From the NCBI RefSeq assembly GCF_963675165.1, contig NC_087381.1, positions 4,589,378 to 4,653,377 on the forward strand: a stretch of DNA of 64,000 nucleotides. The letters run 5' to 3'. The stretch is from Halichondria panicea (taxonomy: Eukaryota > Porifera > Demospongiae > Suberitida > Halichondriidae). The position numbers and the translations under genes are program-made. Positions 52,560-63,092 of the stretch are shown here, in pieces (position 1 is the stretch's first letter; every line of letters begins with the position of its first letter). The notes under the pieces were generated by a model. That model saw only the letters and a program-made list of their open reading frames with translations, had not been told where the DNA came from and ran no database searches.

Positions 52560-55240
52560 CGACCTCATCTGCAATTAGGTACTTCTGAGTAAATAGTTTT
52601 TAAATTTTGTGAACGAAATTTGGTACCATCTTGTAGCCTATGCTTGCATATTATTATTTCAGCACTACGGTAAGGATAATAATGGATGAAAAATCAAGTG
52701 CATGACGTGCATGACAGGGTACGGTACAATAAAGTAGAATGGCTGGTGTAGGACAAAGAAGTTTGTGGTAGGATGGGGTCCGATAAGTGGTTGTGGCAAG
52801 ATATACGACAAGGTAGGATGGCCCCATCCTTATACCATCCTACAAAATGGCTACCATAGATAGAACAAAGAGGGATTGGCAACAAAATCGACCTCGAATA
52901 CAAAATGGCTGAACTATCCAGTACCATAGATAGGGATTGGCAACAAAATCGACCTCGAATAACCATTCGTGTTGTTACTCGAGGCTGAATTAAGACAGCC
53001 TCGAGTAAAGCAGACAACTGATTGTTTTACCATACACTTTGTAGATAGTGTAGAAAGAGGGATTGGAAACGGGGCGTGTGTAATAAACGCAAAGGCCACG
53101 CAGCTACAAGCGCTAAATTACGCACGTTCAGAGATACCAAAGATAACACTTTCAATAGCACTAAGACCAGTAGCAGTATTTATTAGAGCCTCTCTTACCA
53201 TGTAGGTGCTAATTATTAATTGGGCAACTGGGAATGACTTTCTGTACCTATATCTTCGTTGTTATACAAGCCATTTTTGAATAGAGAATTAGGTGAGGAA
53301 TGGAATGGTGTAAATTAATTGGTACTGCATTGCTAAAGTAAGTTCACAACATGTGATAAAATGGCAAAATTTACCGGAATTTATGTTTACTTTTCCGTAC
53401 CTCTCTTTGGCTTATTGGGTATTTTCTGAATGCTTTTATATTGTTGGAATGGGCACCCTTATTTGACTGAACAAAGCCTTATTTTGGCAGTAGCTGTGAT
53501 GTTTACAAATTGACGTACGTACATGGTCATACGTTATTATGTTACTACCGTCTTGTTTACTTACCATGGGACTATAGGGGTTGGAGAATGAGGCCACAAG
53601 GACTGAAAATTACAGTCAGGTACGTATATATACAATGTTTAAAACTCCCCTCGTCCCTTTGCAGTAAATCCATGGTGGGGACCTGCCTTTCTGAGTGAGC
53701 GAATCGGCTCTCGAAGTTTGATGCACATAATTATTTTTTTACGTGTGATCAAACAACCACAATTATAATTATGAACACTTATGAACACTATTTCCCTCGT
53801 AAATCATCCGCTACAACTAAAGTCAGTGTAAAGTCAGTGCAGTTACTAGCCTCGATCCCAGTTTCGCTTATAACGTATGGTTAGGCGAACAACTGGGCCT
53901 GGTACTAGTTATCTGCGCATGCGTCAGTCGTTCGTCAGATTCTGACGAATGGATATTCTCGTTCACTTTCGTGACATTTATATTCGTGTACTATCGTGTA
54001 CTAGAAGTCAGTTCCCGTTTTATCAGCTTCATCATTATTGAAGCTTGTCTTCTCTGAAGCTTAGAAAACATAACAAGGGAAGAGGTATAAGTGTGGGCCC
54101 TGTGCTATCAAATCTTGTTCATGTTTGGCAAGATCTAGGTACGTAGACTATAGTTTCATCATTAATAGGTGCTGCCATCATCAGCTCGTCGACAATGACA
54201 CTATTACCTGTTTAATACGATATAAAATTTAATATAGATCTACACGTGTTTAGAATGTCTACTTCTCTTCTCTGTACAGGAGTAAAGGAAAGGGATTTAC
54301 GGATTGTAGCCTCGATTACAGGCCCTAAGCCACATGGTATAATTATGAGAGTATCTCAAGCTGGAGCCCGTCTAAGCTCATACTGCTGCATTATAAACAC
54401 GACAACAATGTATCCCGTCTTGACACTAATCATAAGTGTAATACTGTACTCTAAGGGATGTCAATAAAATCATTGACTGATATTCACAGACTTACGTCAG
54501 CAAAAATAAACATGTATATAATTATGTATATAATTATGTATATACTTAATGGTGAGGTTACTAAGTGTCTTATGGATGACATTGTTGAATTCATGTCTTT
54601 AATATAAAGTCTATTTGAGAAATAGCTTCCACAAAATTGTCACTATAGTACAACATTTTTTACTTAAACCAGATTGTAACTCATGCAATATGAAATCCGT
54701 AATACCTTATATTGAGCTTCTGTAAACAACGGGGTGCAATACACCATCCAAACTGCTGAAAGAATGATCTTGAAGTCCAAAAATATAGCTCAAAAAACAA
54801 CAAAATATTAATGACCTTTTGACTAAACATTAAACATCCGTAAGTAGGATTGTGCCACCCAGACTCTGTTGGTGCACGTGATGCGTTTTTCCTTGACTAT
54901 CTATGACTATCTATGACAGGAGCAATGGCAACAGTGCAACGGACGAGACTGGACAGTTTGGGATCTACGTTTTCTCAAGAGTTACGAGTTAGGGCCTAGA
55001 ATCAGGAAGTCCAGCAGCCTGCTAAAACGTAGGCATTCAACCATCCTTAACTGGCAGCTGCATCTTCTGTGTACTCACTCTGTGAATATTTTTGCCGACC
55101 ACAAATACAATGAAAATTTGACGCATGCGCAGACAACTAGTACCAGGGGTTTCACTAAGTTCACCTTGAAACGGTTACGTCATAATCTAAAAGGGATTTT
55201 CCCCTATCTGCATGCCAATGCAATGATGCACCTTACCCGC
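52560..55240. other. Spacer with short repeats
   Basis: No supported gene. Holds a duplicated GGGATTGGCAACAAAATCGA block (52872 and 52928). Several GTAGCCTCGAT/TAGCCTCGATCC motifs (53849, 54307) are shared with 46285, 48590 and 62959. A perfect GACTATCTATGACTATCTAT duplication lies near 54895. Open frames here (53510-53698, 54246-54467) show no conserved features. Confidence 0.4.
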
Positions 55241-55244
55241 CAAA

Positions 55245-55655
55245 TATCCGACTAGAAAAACATTTGCAATGTGAAAAATTGCTAGGATTGGCCAGGGGAA
55301 CCACAAAAAAGCGTGGAAACGACGAGCTCCAATCCGTTACAACGTCAATCACATGTACTGGTTACTGGCCCATGTTTTCCCAGCCACGTAATTTTTACTG
55401 GTGGAGTGATGACCAATCCCTATATATTAGTAGTAAAACCAGTAGGTACACACAGTCCATCCATGCGTAGTAACATACACGGACCGTACTGGTGACCTGC
55501 ATGGAATGATGTGTGTGGATGGAAGGTCTATTATTATACTATGTATTGTACGTGTTCATGACGTTGTAACGGATTGGAGTTATGCTCTCGTCTGATTTCT
55601 TGTTTCCACGCTTTGTGGCCAATCCTAGCAATTTTTCACATTGCAAATAGTCGGA
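55245..55655. mobile_element. Inverted-repeat element with about 100-bp arms
   Basis: The left arm (about 55245-55352: TCCGACTAGAAAAACATTTG, CAATGTGAAAAATTGCTAGG, then GTGGAAAC, CCAATCCGTTACAACG) is inverse to the right arm (about 55560-55655). The middle, about 200 bp, has no coding capacity. Target duplication not resolved. Confidence 0.75.
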
Positions 55656-55742
55656 TTCCCTTTCGTATCATGACAGTGGAACGATGACAGTGGAACGTCA
55701 AGAGGCAGTACAGAAGAAGACAGCAGATATCTTCTGCTCGAT

Positions 55743-56213
55743 TTGTGAATCAGTATTAAATGACAGCCATTTTAATTAAGAGCATGATATCTAGCCAGTG
55801 CTTACCTAAAGGGAGCTAGAGCTGAACAGTGTGAAGAAAAGCAACACCTCAGGCTAGGCTCTGGAAAAGCACTGCTGCACTGATTTAGGTGCACGGTTTA
55901 TTAGCCACGCCTATCAATTGCCACAACACAATTGCTGAGTCATTAAAGATGGCGGAATTGTCTAGGTAAGGACTGAGAGGTCATCAGAAGCGCTTTGTAA
56001 TCCAGGTTGTAGTCGCTTTGAAACCCTGTGCAGAATGTCCTGGAGATGGCTGTACTTGGAGCAAATGCCACTTACTTAATTAGTCAGTCAGACAAAGAGC
56101 AGTGAAATGTCAAAATAGTGCAATTTTTAAAATGACAATATTCATTCATTAAAACGTTCATGGATCATAAAATGAGAGATACAAAGAGATAAAAGGCTAT
56201 CTGTCTAGCCAGT
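55743..56213. repeat. Direct repeat, copy 1 (5' region of the Mutator-like element)
   Basis: About 470 bp, repeated at 58492-58990. Shared blocks include TTTGTGAATCAGTATTAAA, GAACAGTGTGAAGAAAAGCA, AAAGATGGCGGAATTGTCTA and AAAATGACAATATTCAT. It contains a start codon followed by a donor (ATGGCGGAATTGTCTAGGTAAG), so it looks like a promoter plus a short first exon. Confidence 0.85.
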
Positions 56214-56605
56214 TCCTTCCTGCAGAGAACAGTTTGAACATGAGTCAAAATAATTGAAATATTGCTAAACACGGGCAAACCCACAGCCAATCCTATGTAA
56301 AACCTACTGGTTTTACTAATAAAGAAATTAAGCACACCATGCCTGATTCAAGACCTTCTTGGTTAGTACATTACTAATTGATACCTTTGTGAGTACATAA
56401 AATTATAATTATGAGAATTATAATTATGAGAATAAGCTATTATATGTTGCCTAAGTGGGTAAGTGAAATTGACAAAGTGCCATAGTCAAGAGACTTTAAC
56501 TTGCTATGGAACTCGACGTTGTAAGACATCTGTATGTAAGACATCTGTATGTGAAAACAAGGTAAAATGTATACAGAAACAGGGAAATGTAACAATAACT
56601 AATTT

Positions 56606-58440
56606 GTGTTGTATAACCAGGTAATTCCTAAGGTATTTTGGAACAAGGGAAAAATGGCAGTAAGTACATCAACTCCATTCTGTATTGTTGAAACTAGAAC
56701 TCTCGATTGTCAATTTGGCCCACACTATTACAAAGAGAAGACAAAGAAGAGCTCGAGGGTATTTATTCAAGGCAGTCGCAAAATAGGATGCTTGGCACAT
56801 GTATTTTGTACCCGGGATCTGGTAGATTTCCCTTGCATATATCCCCTGCATATATCCCCTTGCATCGGCGAAGGAGTGTCCTTACCTGATGAATACCTTG
56901 GCTAACTATTTCCGTAATTTTTTGTTTCTTTGAGTGAACCCCTCACCTGTAGGATGACCTTGATGTGATTCTACAGTTGGCTAGTAAAGTGTTTTAGATT
57001 TTGGAGCATCAGGGTGTTCGTTGAGTTCAGCTTTTAGTTCAGCCATTTTTTTCTTTCTTTAAGGGTACGTAGCTCGAGTTTTGTGTGCATGAATAGGGGG
57101 ATACTTTCCAACGAACAGAAATCATATGAAACTCAAATGAAACTCAAAGTTGAACAATGGAATAAAATGTACCCTGAGAGTAGCCACCCTTTTCGTCCAT
57201 AAGAATAGCGAAGATCAAAGAATGAAACAATAATGGGGGATAGTTTCAGCGGAGAGTTGTCAATAACTGACAACGAGCAAATCCTTCTATGGGTGCACCA
57301 AACAGACTGGCAAAAGCAGCTTTTAGGTCGATATGGTAACACGATAAGCCTTATTGATGCCACGTATAAAACAACTAAGTATGAACTTGCTTTGTTCTTC
57401 ATGTATGTTGGGTACTCAGTAGTGACAGAATTTATCATACAAGTGAAACAACAAAGCATATTCTGGAAGTACTAAAAGCCCAACATGGCACCCACAATAC
57501 TTTATGTGTGACTACTCAAGAGTCACTGTCTATTTGTGTGATTTTCACCGAGAGCAAGCATGGACCCGATGGGTTAAGGACCATAAGCACGGCCTCTCTA
57601 CTTCGGAAGCAGATACTGTACTTACCTTACTTCGAGCTTGTGCATGGGGTGAGGATGAGGATATTGCCGCCCTCTATAAGCTTGAATCAGATGTATGGAA
57701 AAACCATCTCATGGTAACAGTGGCTTTCTACAAAATGGCTAAACATCCCCAAGGTACGTAAAAACCATCTCATGCATCTCATGGTAAGACAGTGGCTTTC
57801 TACAAAATGGCTAAACATCCCCAAGGTACGTACTTTTTATACAGAACTATAATAAAGCCAACACATATACATGTATTAGTCTTTCCTTACAGCGCTAGCC
57901 TTTAGAGACAACTGCTACCACGCTGCTGTTGATACGAACAATGTTTAAGTACACTTTTTTGCCTAGAAAAAAGCAAAAGGCAACCCTCTCGAGTACAGTG
58001 ACCATTATTGTCGAAAAGTACTTGCCGAATGTGATACAAGTACTTCTTGCAAAACTACCAGCAACTATCTCAGTACCGCGCATACAATAGCTGTATACCA
58101 TCAAGCCCTCGATCTGTTGTCTTGCACTGCCTTGATAGAAGAACCAACAGTACAAAACAATCCCTAAAGGTTGTAGATAATGCCCTTGGGATATTTGATA
58201 TTGAAAAATCATCAGGATCAGGAGGCAAGCATACAGTGAATTTCGGGCTGACAACAAAACCCCTTCATGTAGGATTGGATTAGACACCACCTTCCTTGTA
58301 AGCACTTTTTTACAGTATTTCGACATACTAAACAATGGCAGTGGGAAAGATTACCACAAGAATATCAAAATATTTTTATGTGGCGAGGGTCAACAAGATT
58401 ATCATTACGTTACTGTACCTGGTAAATGTACAGTGCAACA
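56606..58440 (+). pseudogene. Mutator-like (MULE) transposase, decayed
   Basis: Blocks in order: an N-terminal zinc-binding-like region (DCQFGPHYYKEKTKKSSRVF, QGSRKIGCLAHV, 56700-56800), then the catalytic core from 57233. The first Asp is in NTISLIDATYKTTKYELALF, the second in LCVxxxCDYS-like FMCDYS near 57500, then VTVYLCDFHREQAWTRWVKD and a Glu-rich helix. The region between HAAVDTN (57920) and the SWIM-type end (GKHTVNFGLTT, then DWIRHHLPCKHFFTVFRH near 58290) is broken by stops and deletions. A 70-bp segment (57705-57825) is tandemly duplicated. MULE transposases create 9-bp target duplications, as seen at 18958 and 21459. Confidence 0.85.
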
Positions 58441-58491
58441 ACCAAAGAGAGTAGACTTTTTGTTTTTTTACGTTTTTGTGTAAACTTGTTG

Positions 58492-58990
58492 AATTTGTGA
58501 ATCAGTATTAAAATTTATATAGCCAGTGCATATAGCATGCTTGTCAGAGAAAGGGAGCTAGAACTGAACAGTGTGAAGAAAAGCAACACCTCCAGGCTCT
58601 GGAAAAGCACTGCACTGATTTTAGGCGCACGGTTTCTTAGCCACGCCTATCTGCAATTGCTGAGTCATTAAAGATGGCGGAATTGTCTAGGTAAGAGAAA
58701 TAGAGACTGAGAGGTCATCTGCCTCCATCGCAAATCTGAAGAAGCGCTCTGTAATCCAGGCTGTAATCCAGGTTGTAGTCGTTTGGAAACCCTGTGCAGA
58801 ATGTCGGCTGGGCAAGAAACTTACTCACTTACTCACTTACTTACTTAGTCAGTCAGACAAAGAGCGGTGAAACATCGAAATAGTGCAATGTTTAAAATGA
58901 CAATATTCATACATTTAAAACGTTCATGGACTATGAAATGAGAGATACAAAGAGAGAAAAGGCTAAATAAACTATCTGTCCATTCAGTTG
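58492..58990. repeat. Direct repeat, copy 2
   Basis: Second copy of 55743-56213, same orientation, with its own ATG-donor unit at about 58674. It follows the MULE relic directly, as if a second element of the same family began here; 58990-59400 shows only short coding-like blocks (for example VGCYDCERNDRWRYVLPIRS near 59220). Confidence 0.8.
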
Positions 58991-59511
58991 GCAGTCAACA
59001 ATTTATCAATTCCTGAGAAACAGCGGCTTCACATATCAGAAACTGATGATAGTAGCAAAACAAAGAGATGAGTTTTGCAGGCATATCCTTATATTCCCCC
59101 GACATGTGAGATGAAACAGGAGCTGACAGGAGAAATTCCATTAGAAAGTTTGGTTATGCATGAGAGGAAAAGCACTGGTTAGCCACAAACTATTTGTCAG
59201 AGGTGAACGTGTCTCAGCCTGTTGGATGTTATGACTGTGAAAGGAACGACAGATGGAGATATGTTTTACCAATTCGTTCAGAAACATTTACTTCCACAGC
59301 ACTAATCCACACTCAGTTGTTGTTATGCATGGATATTGTGGAGTCGATTCAAGATAGGAGCGTTAGTACTAACAAAGTATTGTCAATGTTGTGATCAGTA
59401 CAAAGTCGATGCAAACAGATACACAATCTAGAATCTTTTAGTGGAACACAAATCATAAGATAAGCCATGTGTGTGATCACCTGATCCCTAGTCACATGAT
59501 AAATAATAATA

Positions 59512-60460
59512 CTAACTAGCTACAACAGGTAATGTTACATCTCCCTTCTTGGGACAGTTAAACAGTCTCTGGGTTTGACGGGTCATATCGAACAGGTTCC
59601 TTCTTGAGGAGTGTCGTCTCGGGTCACTTGGTTCATCAGGTATAGTTGGTGTTTCACTGACATCTTCGTTTGTCTGCTCGGAAACATGATGCAAGGGTCT
59701 AATGTGTCTCCTGTTCCTTCGATACGTTTGTCCATCAGCAGTGACAAGAATGTAGGACCGAGGATGTGATGAAATGTTTCTAACACTTGCTGGTTTCCAT
59801 ATTTTGCCACATTGGAACATGACTTTGGTTCCTTTGTCTAACGCAGGTAAGACTTTTGTATGTTGATCGAACTTTTTGACAACTGATGCCAACAATTTAG
59901 CGTAACAAAGTGTTTGTTCTACGACCCATGAGACGTTGAGCGGGGGATCCTAGAACGTCATTTGTAGCTGAAATCCAACAGTGCTAACTGAAAGTCCTTT
60001 TTTCAGATAAGGCTTTCTGTAATAGACTTTTGGTGGTCTGGACTGCTTTCTCGGCCTTGCCATTTGACTGCGGGTAGTGTGGACTGCTAGTATGGTGATT
60101 AAACCGGTAAGTTTTGGAAAACTCATGGAATTTGGTACTAGAAAATTGTGGTCCATTGTCAGAAACAAAAACATCAGGGATTCCGTGACGGGAAAAGTGA
60201 CATTTGCAACAATCGTAGTCTCTGAGAGTTTGTCTACTTCGATAAAGTTTGAATAGTAGTCTACCAAGTGTTGGTCATTTAGTTTGGCATAAATCAGCAC
60301 GAGGGAGTCGGATGTGACAATCCCTACTCACCTGACCTGCAGCCGAAACTTTCTCAAAAGTTAAGACAGAAATAAAGATACTAGAAGATGTCGAGTTGTT
60401 ACTCCTAACAAGTTTCACATCAATAACACCAGTTAAGGTAACTAAATTCAGCATGCACAA
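59512..60460 (-). pseudogene. Gypsy-type integrase remnant
   Basis: Minus strand. Core-domain pieces are at 60300-59955 (VDYYSNFIEVDKLSETTIVA, then IPDVFVSDNGPQF-like remains out of frame). The C-terminal domain at 59895-59512 reads GTKVMFQCGKIWKPASVRN, PRSYILVTADGQTYRRNRRH, then an acidic tail. Frame changes separate the pieces, and no protease, RT or LTR was found nearby. It appears to be the 3' end of a Gypsy element different from that at 25-27.7 kb. Confidence 0.8.
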
Positions 60461-60571
60461 CTACCTCTTTTTTTGCTTTCCTTCAGCAGTCAGGGATGGA
60501 TTTTTCATAGTGGAATATATTATTAATGTCATAACATTATTATTATTCATTGATTGCATAATTTAATTGAA

Positions 60572-60943
60572 TCACATCAATGACATCGGGCATACATATA
60601 TTTTACTATGCATCAAAACTAAGTTTCGGAGTGCTTTCAAAATGCTTTCCTTTTGTTCCTTGTACTCAGCTTCACTAAGAATGTTATCTTCAAATAGCTG
60701 CTTCATTCTTAGTTCCACTGTTTTTCTTGGAGACATACCCCCTACAGTATTATCGGATGTATTTAACCTCTCCGAACTGTTGCGAAAAGTGTTAGCAAAT
60801 GCAATAGCTGCTCCAGTTAGGGACTCAGAAAGGGAATCGTTCCGTTTAAGTTTGGGTGGGTTTGAAGAAAACGCAAGAATATCTGGAGGATCTAATCGGT
60901 ACTGAGGAGTAGTATCCCTTACAAAAAAGTTTAAGTGCAGCAC
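60572..60943 (-). CDS. Open frame with a SHOCT-like C-terminal helix pair
   Basis: A 123-codon minus-strand frame: Ser-rich middle (SESLTGAAIAFANTF), then SPRKTVELRMKQLFEDNILS and EAEYKEQKESILKALRNLV. The last part resembles the short helical C-terminal motif (ELRxKxLxxLxxxxILTEEEF..QK..IL) seen at the end of many uncharacterised proteins. It is followed by only a few residues and a stop. Likely the last exon of an element-borne or host gene; upstream exons not found because a minisatellite lies next to it. Confidence 0.4.
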   Translation of the reverse strand: MLHLNFFVRDTTPQYRLDPPDILAFSSNPPKLKRNDSLSESLTGAAIAFANTFRNSSERLNTSDNTVGGMSPRKTVELRMKQLFEDNILSEAEYKEQKESILKALRNLVLMHSKIYVCPMSLM

Positions 60944-60959
60944 ACATGCTGCACACTAG

Positions 60960-61352
60960 CAGTGCGGCACGCATGCAAACAATTTTTAAGTGCAGGATAA
61001 GTTCTAGTCACATTTGGCATACGTGCTACACCTGCACGCGTGTAAGATTAGGCACACATCAAACTGCTTTAGCAGCGACTTGCAGCATACATGCAAGTTG
61101 CACATCAAACTGTATTAGCAGCGACTTGCATGTATGTAGCATACATGCAAGTTGCACGCGTGTAAGCTACGCATATTAGACGCACATAAAACTGTATTAG
61201 CAGCGACTTGCATGTTGGCATACATGCAAGTTGCATGCGTGTAAGCATTAGGCGCACATCAAACTGTATTAGCAGCGACTTGCAGCACATTAGGCGCACA
61301 TCAAACTGTATTAGCAGCGACTTGCAGCACATTAGGCGCACATCAAACTATC
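60960..61352. repeat. Minisatellite built on a 42-bp unit
   Basis: Five to six units containing GCACATCAAACTGTATTAGC and AGCGACTTGCA, spaced by GCACATTAGGC or a longer insert with GCATACATGCAAGTTGC and GCGTGTAAGC. The last two units (61253-61294, 61295-61336) are identical 42-mers. Spacers vary and share their ends, so it is not a CRISPR array. Confidence 0.9.
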
Positions 61353-61915
61353 ATAATTATAATTATAATGACAACGTACTTGTATTATAATTATATGCCA
61401 TACATGTACATTGCACAACAATTATTATAAGCATTGAAGTTTGATACGTTGGGTAAACTAGATGCTAAATGAATGAACATAATCATTTTGTTGAAGTATA
61501 ATCTATACCCCTTTCCCGTTCAACAGGCCGCACACAGTCTGGAACAGTTCCAGTTTGCTAGTTTGCATCTGAGCCCAACCCACCAAATTAGCTTGATGTT
61601 ATCTCCGCCCTTGCCTGTGTACACAAATGGCTTCCTCTTCGAAAATATTCTATGGCTACCAAGATGGTCCAGAGGGTCTACCAATGGATACTACTCAGTC
61701 CTACACGCTGTATAGCTTGTTTTAAACCTTAGTGTCCTAATTGAACAGCTCAGCAGAACATCAAAGGATAATCGCATTCATGATACTATCCAATCTGCCA
61801 CAGAATCCAATATCATGCAAGTTGATAGCACGCTCCCTCCCAGATTGTTGTTGTAAAATTTACAACATTTTGAACGGTAAAGGGATACTATATAATTATA
61901 ATCATAACACAAGAA

Positions 61916-63000
61916 TTAATCCTTTTCAATAGAATTGACTAATTTACTGACATACAGCATCTCATCAATTCTGATGAAAACACACTTCGCAAGTAAATGT
62001 TCTGGCTTAAATACAACAAACTCGTTCGTATACCTAACAGAATTTGATAGAGACAGGGAAATCCTCAATGCATTCCAAAACTTGTAACACAAGTACACAA
62101 GACAAACCATCGATATTTGATACCATGAGGTACTTTATCTCTCAACTTACGATCGGCAATTGCTGGTGCTGTACAGGTGTCGGCCAGTTTTTATACGCTT
62201 GCATGATTTTAAACACTCTGGATGAAAGTTGTTAGTTGATTGCTAGATTTACCTAAAGCCTTTAGAACATTTTGGCAATAGTGTAGCTGCTGTCATAACC
62301 TCCTTCACAAACCGTAGTTCTCCAAGCTGGCTGTCAGGATCATTTGAAGGAATTGCCTGGATCATACTGTATGTACGTACGCATGCACTGTAAGCTTGTG
62401 TTCCGTGTACTTGTTGTAGCAAGACTCCATTAATTAATTCCTTCAAAAGAAAAACAAGAGTAAGCCCAGAGAGGTCCCAACTCTTCGACAGTGGACGCAA
62501 GGTGCAGAAGCGTGTGTACATTGATGGTCATATGTCGCTCGCCATAAAAACGGCCATACTTTTTGCAAAAAATATCTAAGCATGTCTTGCCCATAGATAA
62601 ATCCGAAGGAGTTATGGATTCGCTCACAAAAATCTGCATCGCTACAACAAATAGTGCGTAATGATTAAAATAGTCTGGTGGTAAAACTCCAAATAGAATT
62701 GGCAGAGAATAGTACAGCATAAATGATCGGTATTCTGATGCGCTTTCTATCTACGAGTGGTCGTGGACACCGTGATAACTCACATGGACCTTGTATACCA
62801 GTCATTCGTCTATCGATCAAGCCTATCAAAGCATTGACACTATATTCCTCATTTTTGTGTTCTGGATTGAGCCACAAAGCAAGCAAAGCACGTGTAACCC
62901 CGAGGAGACACCCATGCATATAGTCTATACCAGTACCTTTAATGATGTCAAAATTGTAGCCTCGTTCCCAGGCCTTACTTTTTCTTGCTGTTGTCACTGT
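61916..63000 (-). pseudogene. CACTA-like (EnSpm) transposase remnant
   Basis: Minus strand. Blocks: YDYMHG-type GIDYMHGCLLGVTRALLALW (62930), MTGIQGPCELSRCPRPL (62800), MLYYSLPILFGVLPPDYFNH (62720), HMTINVHTLLHLASTVEELG (62545), PLWAYSCFSFEGIN (62470), QQVHGTQAYS (62420), and a C-terminal piece RYTNEFVVFKPEHLLAKCVF (62030) to the stop at 61916. The Asp-x-Met-His-Gly, His-xx-xH and Ser-x-Phe-x-FE-Gly-x-Asn motifs are those of CACTA-type transposase/DUF4218 proteins. Frame changes at about 62715 and 62460, and no N-terminal half in the window. Confidence 0.75.
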
Positions 63001-63092
63001 TCATCCATAAATCATAGAAAGACATAGTGAGGCAGCAAAGAAAGAAATGGGCGTACAGTTAAGAAAAAGTAAGGCCTGGTTTGGGAAATCGC
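62957..63092. mobile_element. Small inverted-repeat element
   Basis: TAGCCTCGTTCCCAGGCCTT then ACTTTTTCTT on the left is matched by AAGAAAAAGTAAGGCCTGG then TTTGGG on the right, enclosing about 135 bp. GTAGCCTCG-type ends recur elsewhere in the window. It overlaps the upstream edge of the transposase remnant. Confidence 0.7.

Noticed and set aside
57895..58335. 146-codon minus-strand open frame
   Set aside because: Lies opposite the decayed C-terminal half of the MULE transposase, whose motifs are on the plus strand.
60960..61352. Regularly spaced repeats resembling a CRISPR array
   Set aside because: Units vary in length, the sequence between them is itself repeated, and the context is eukaryotic with no cas genes. 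It is a minisatellite.
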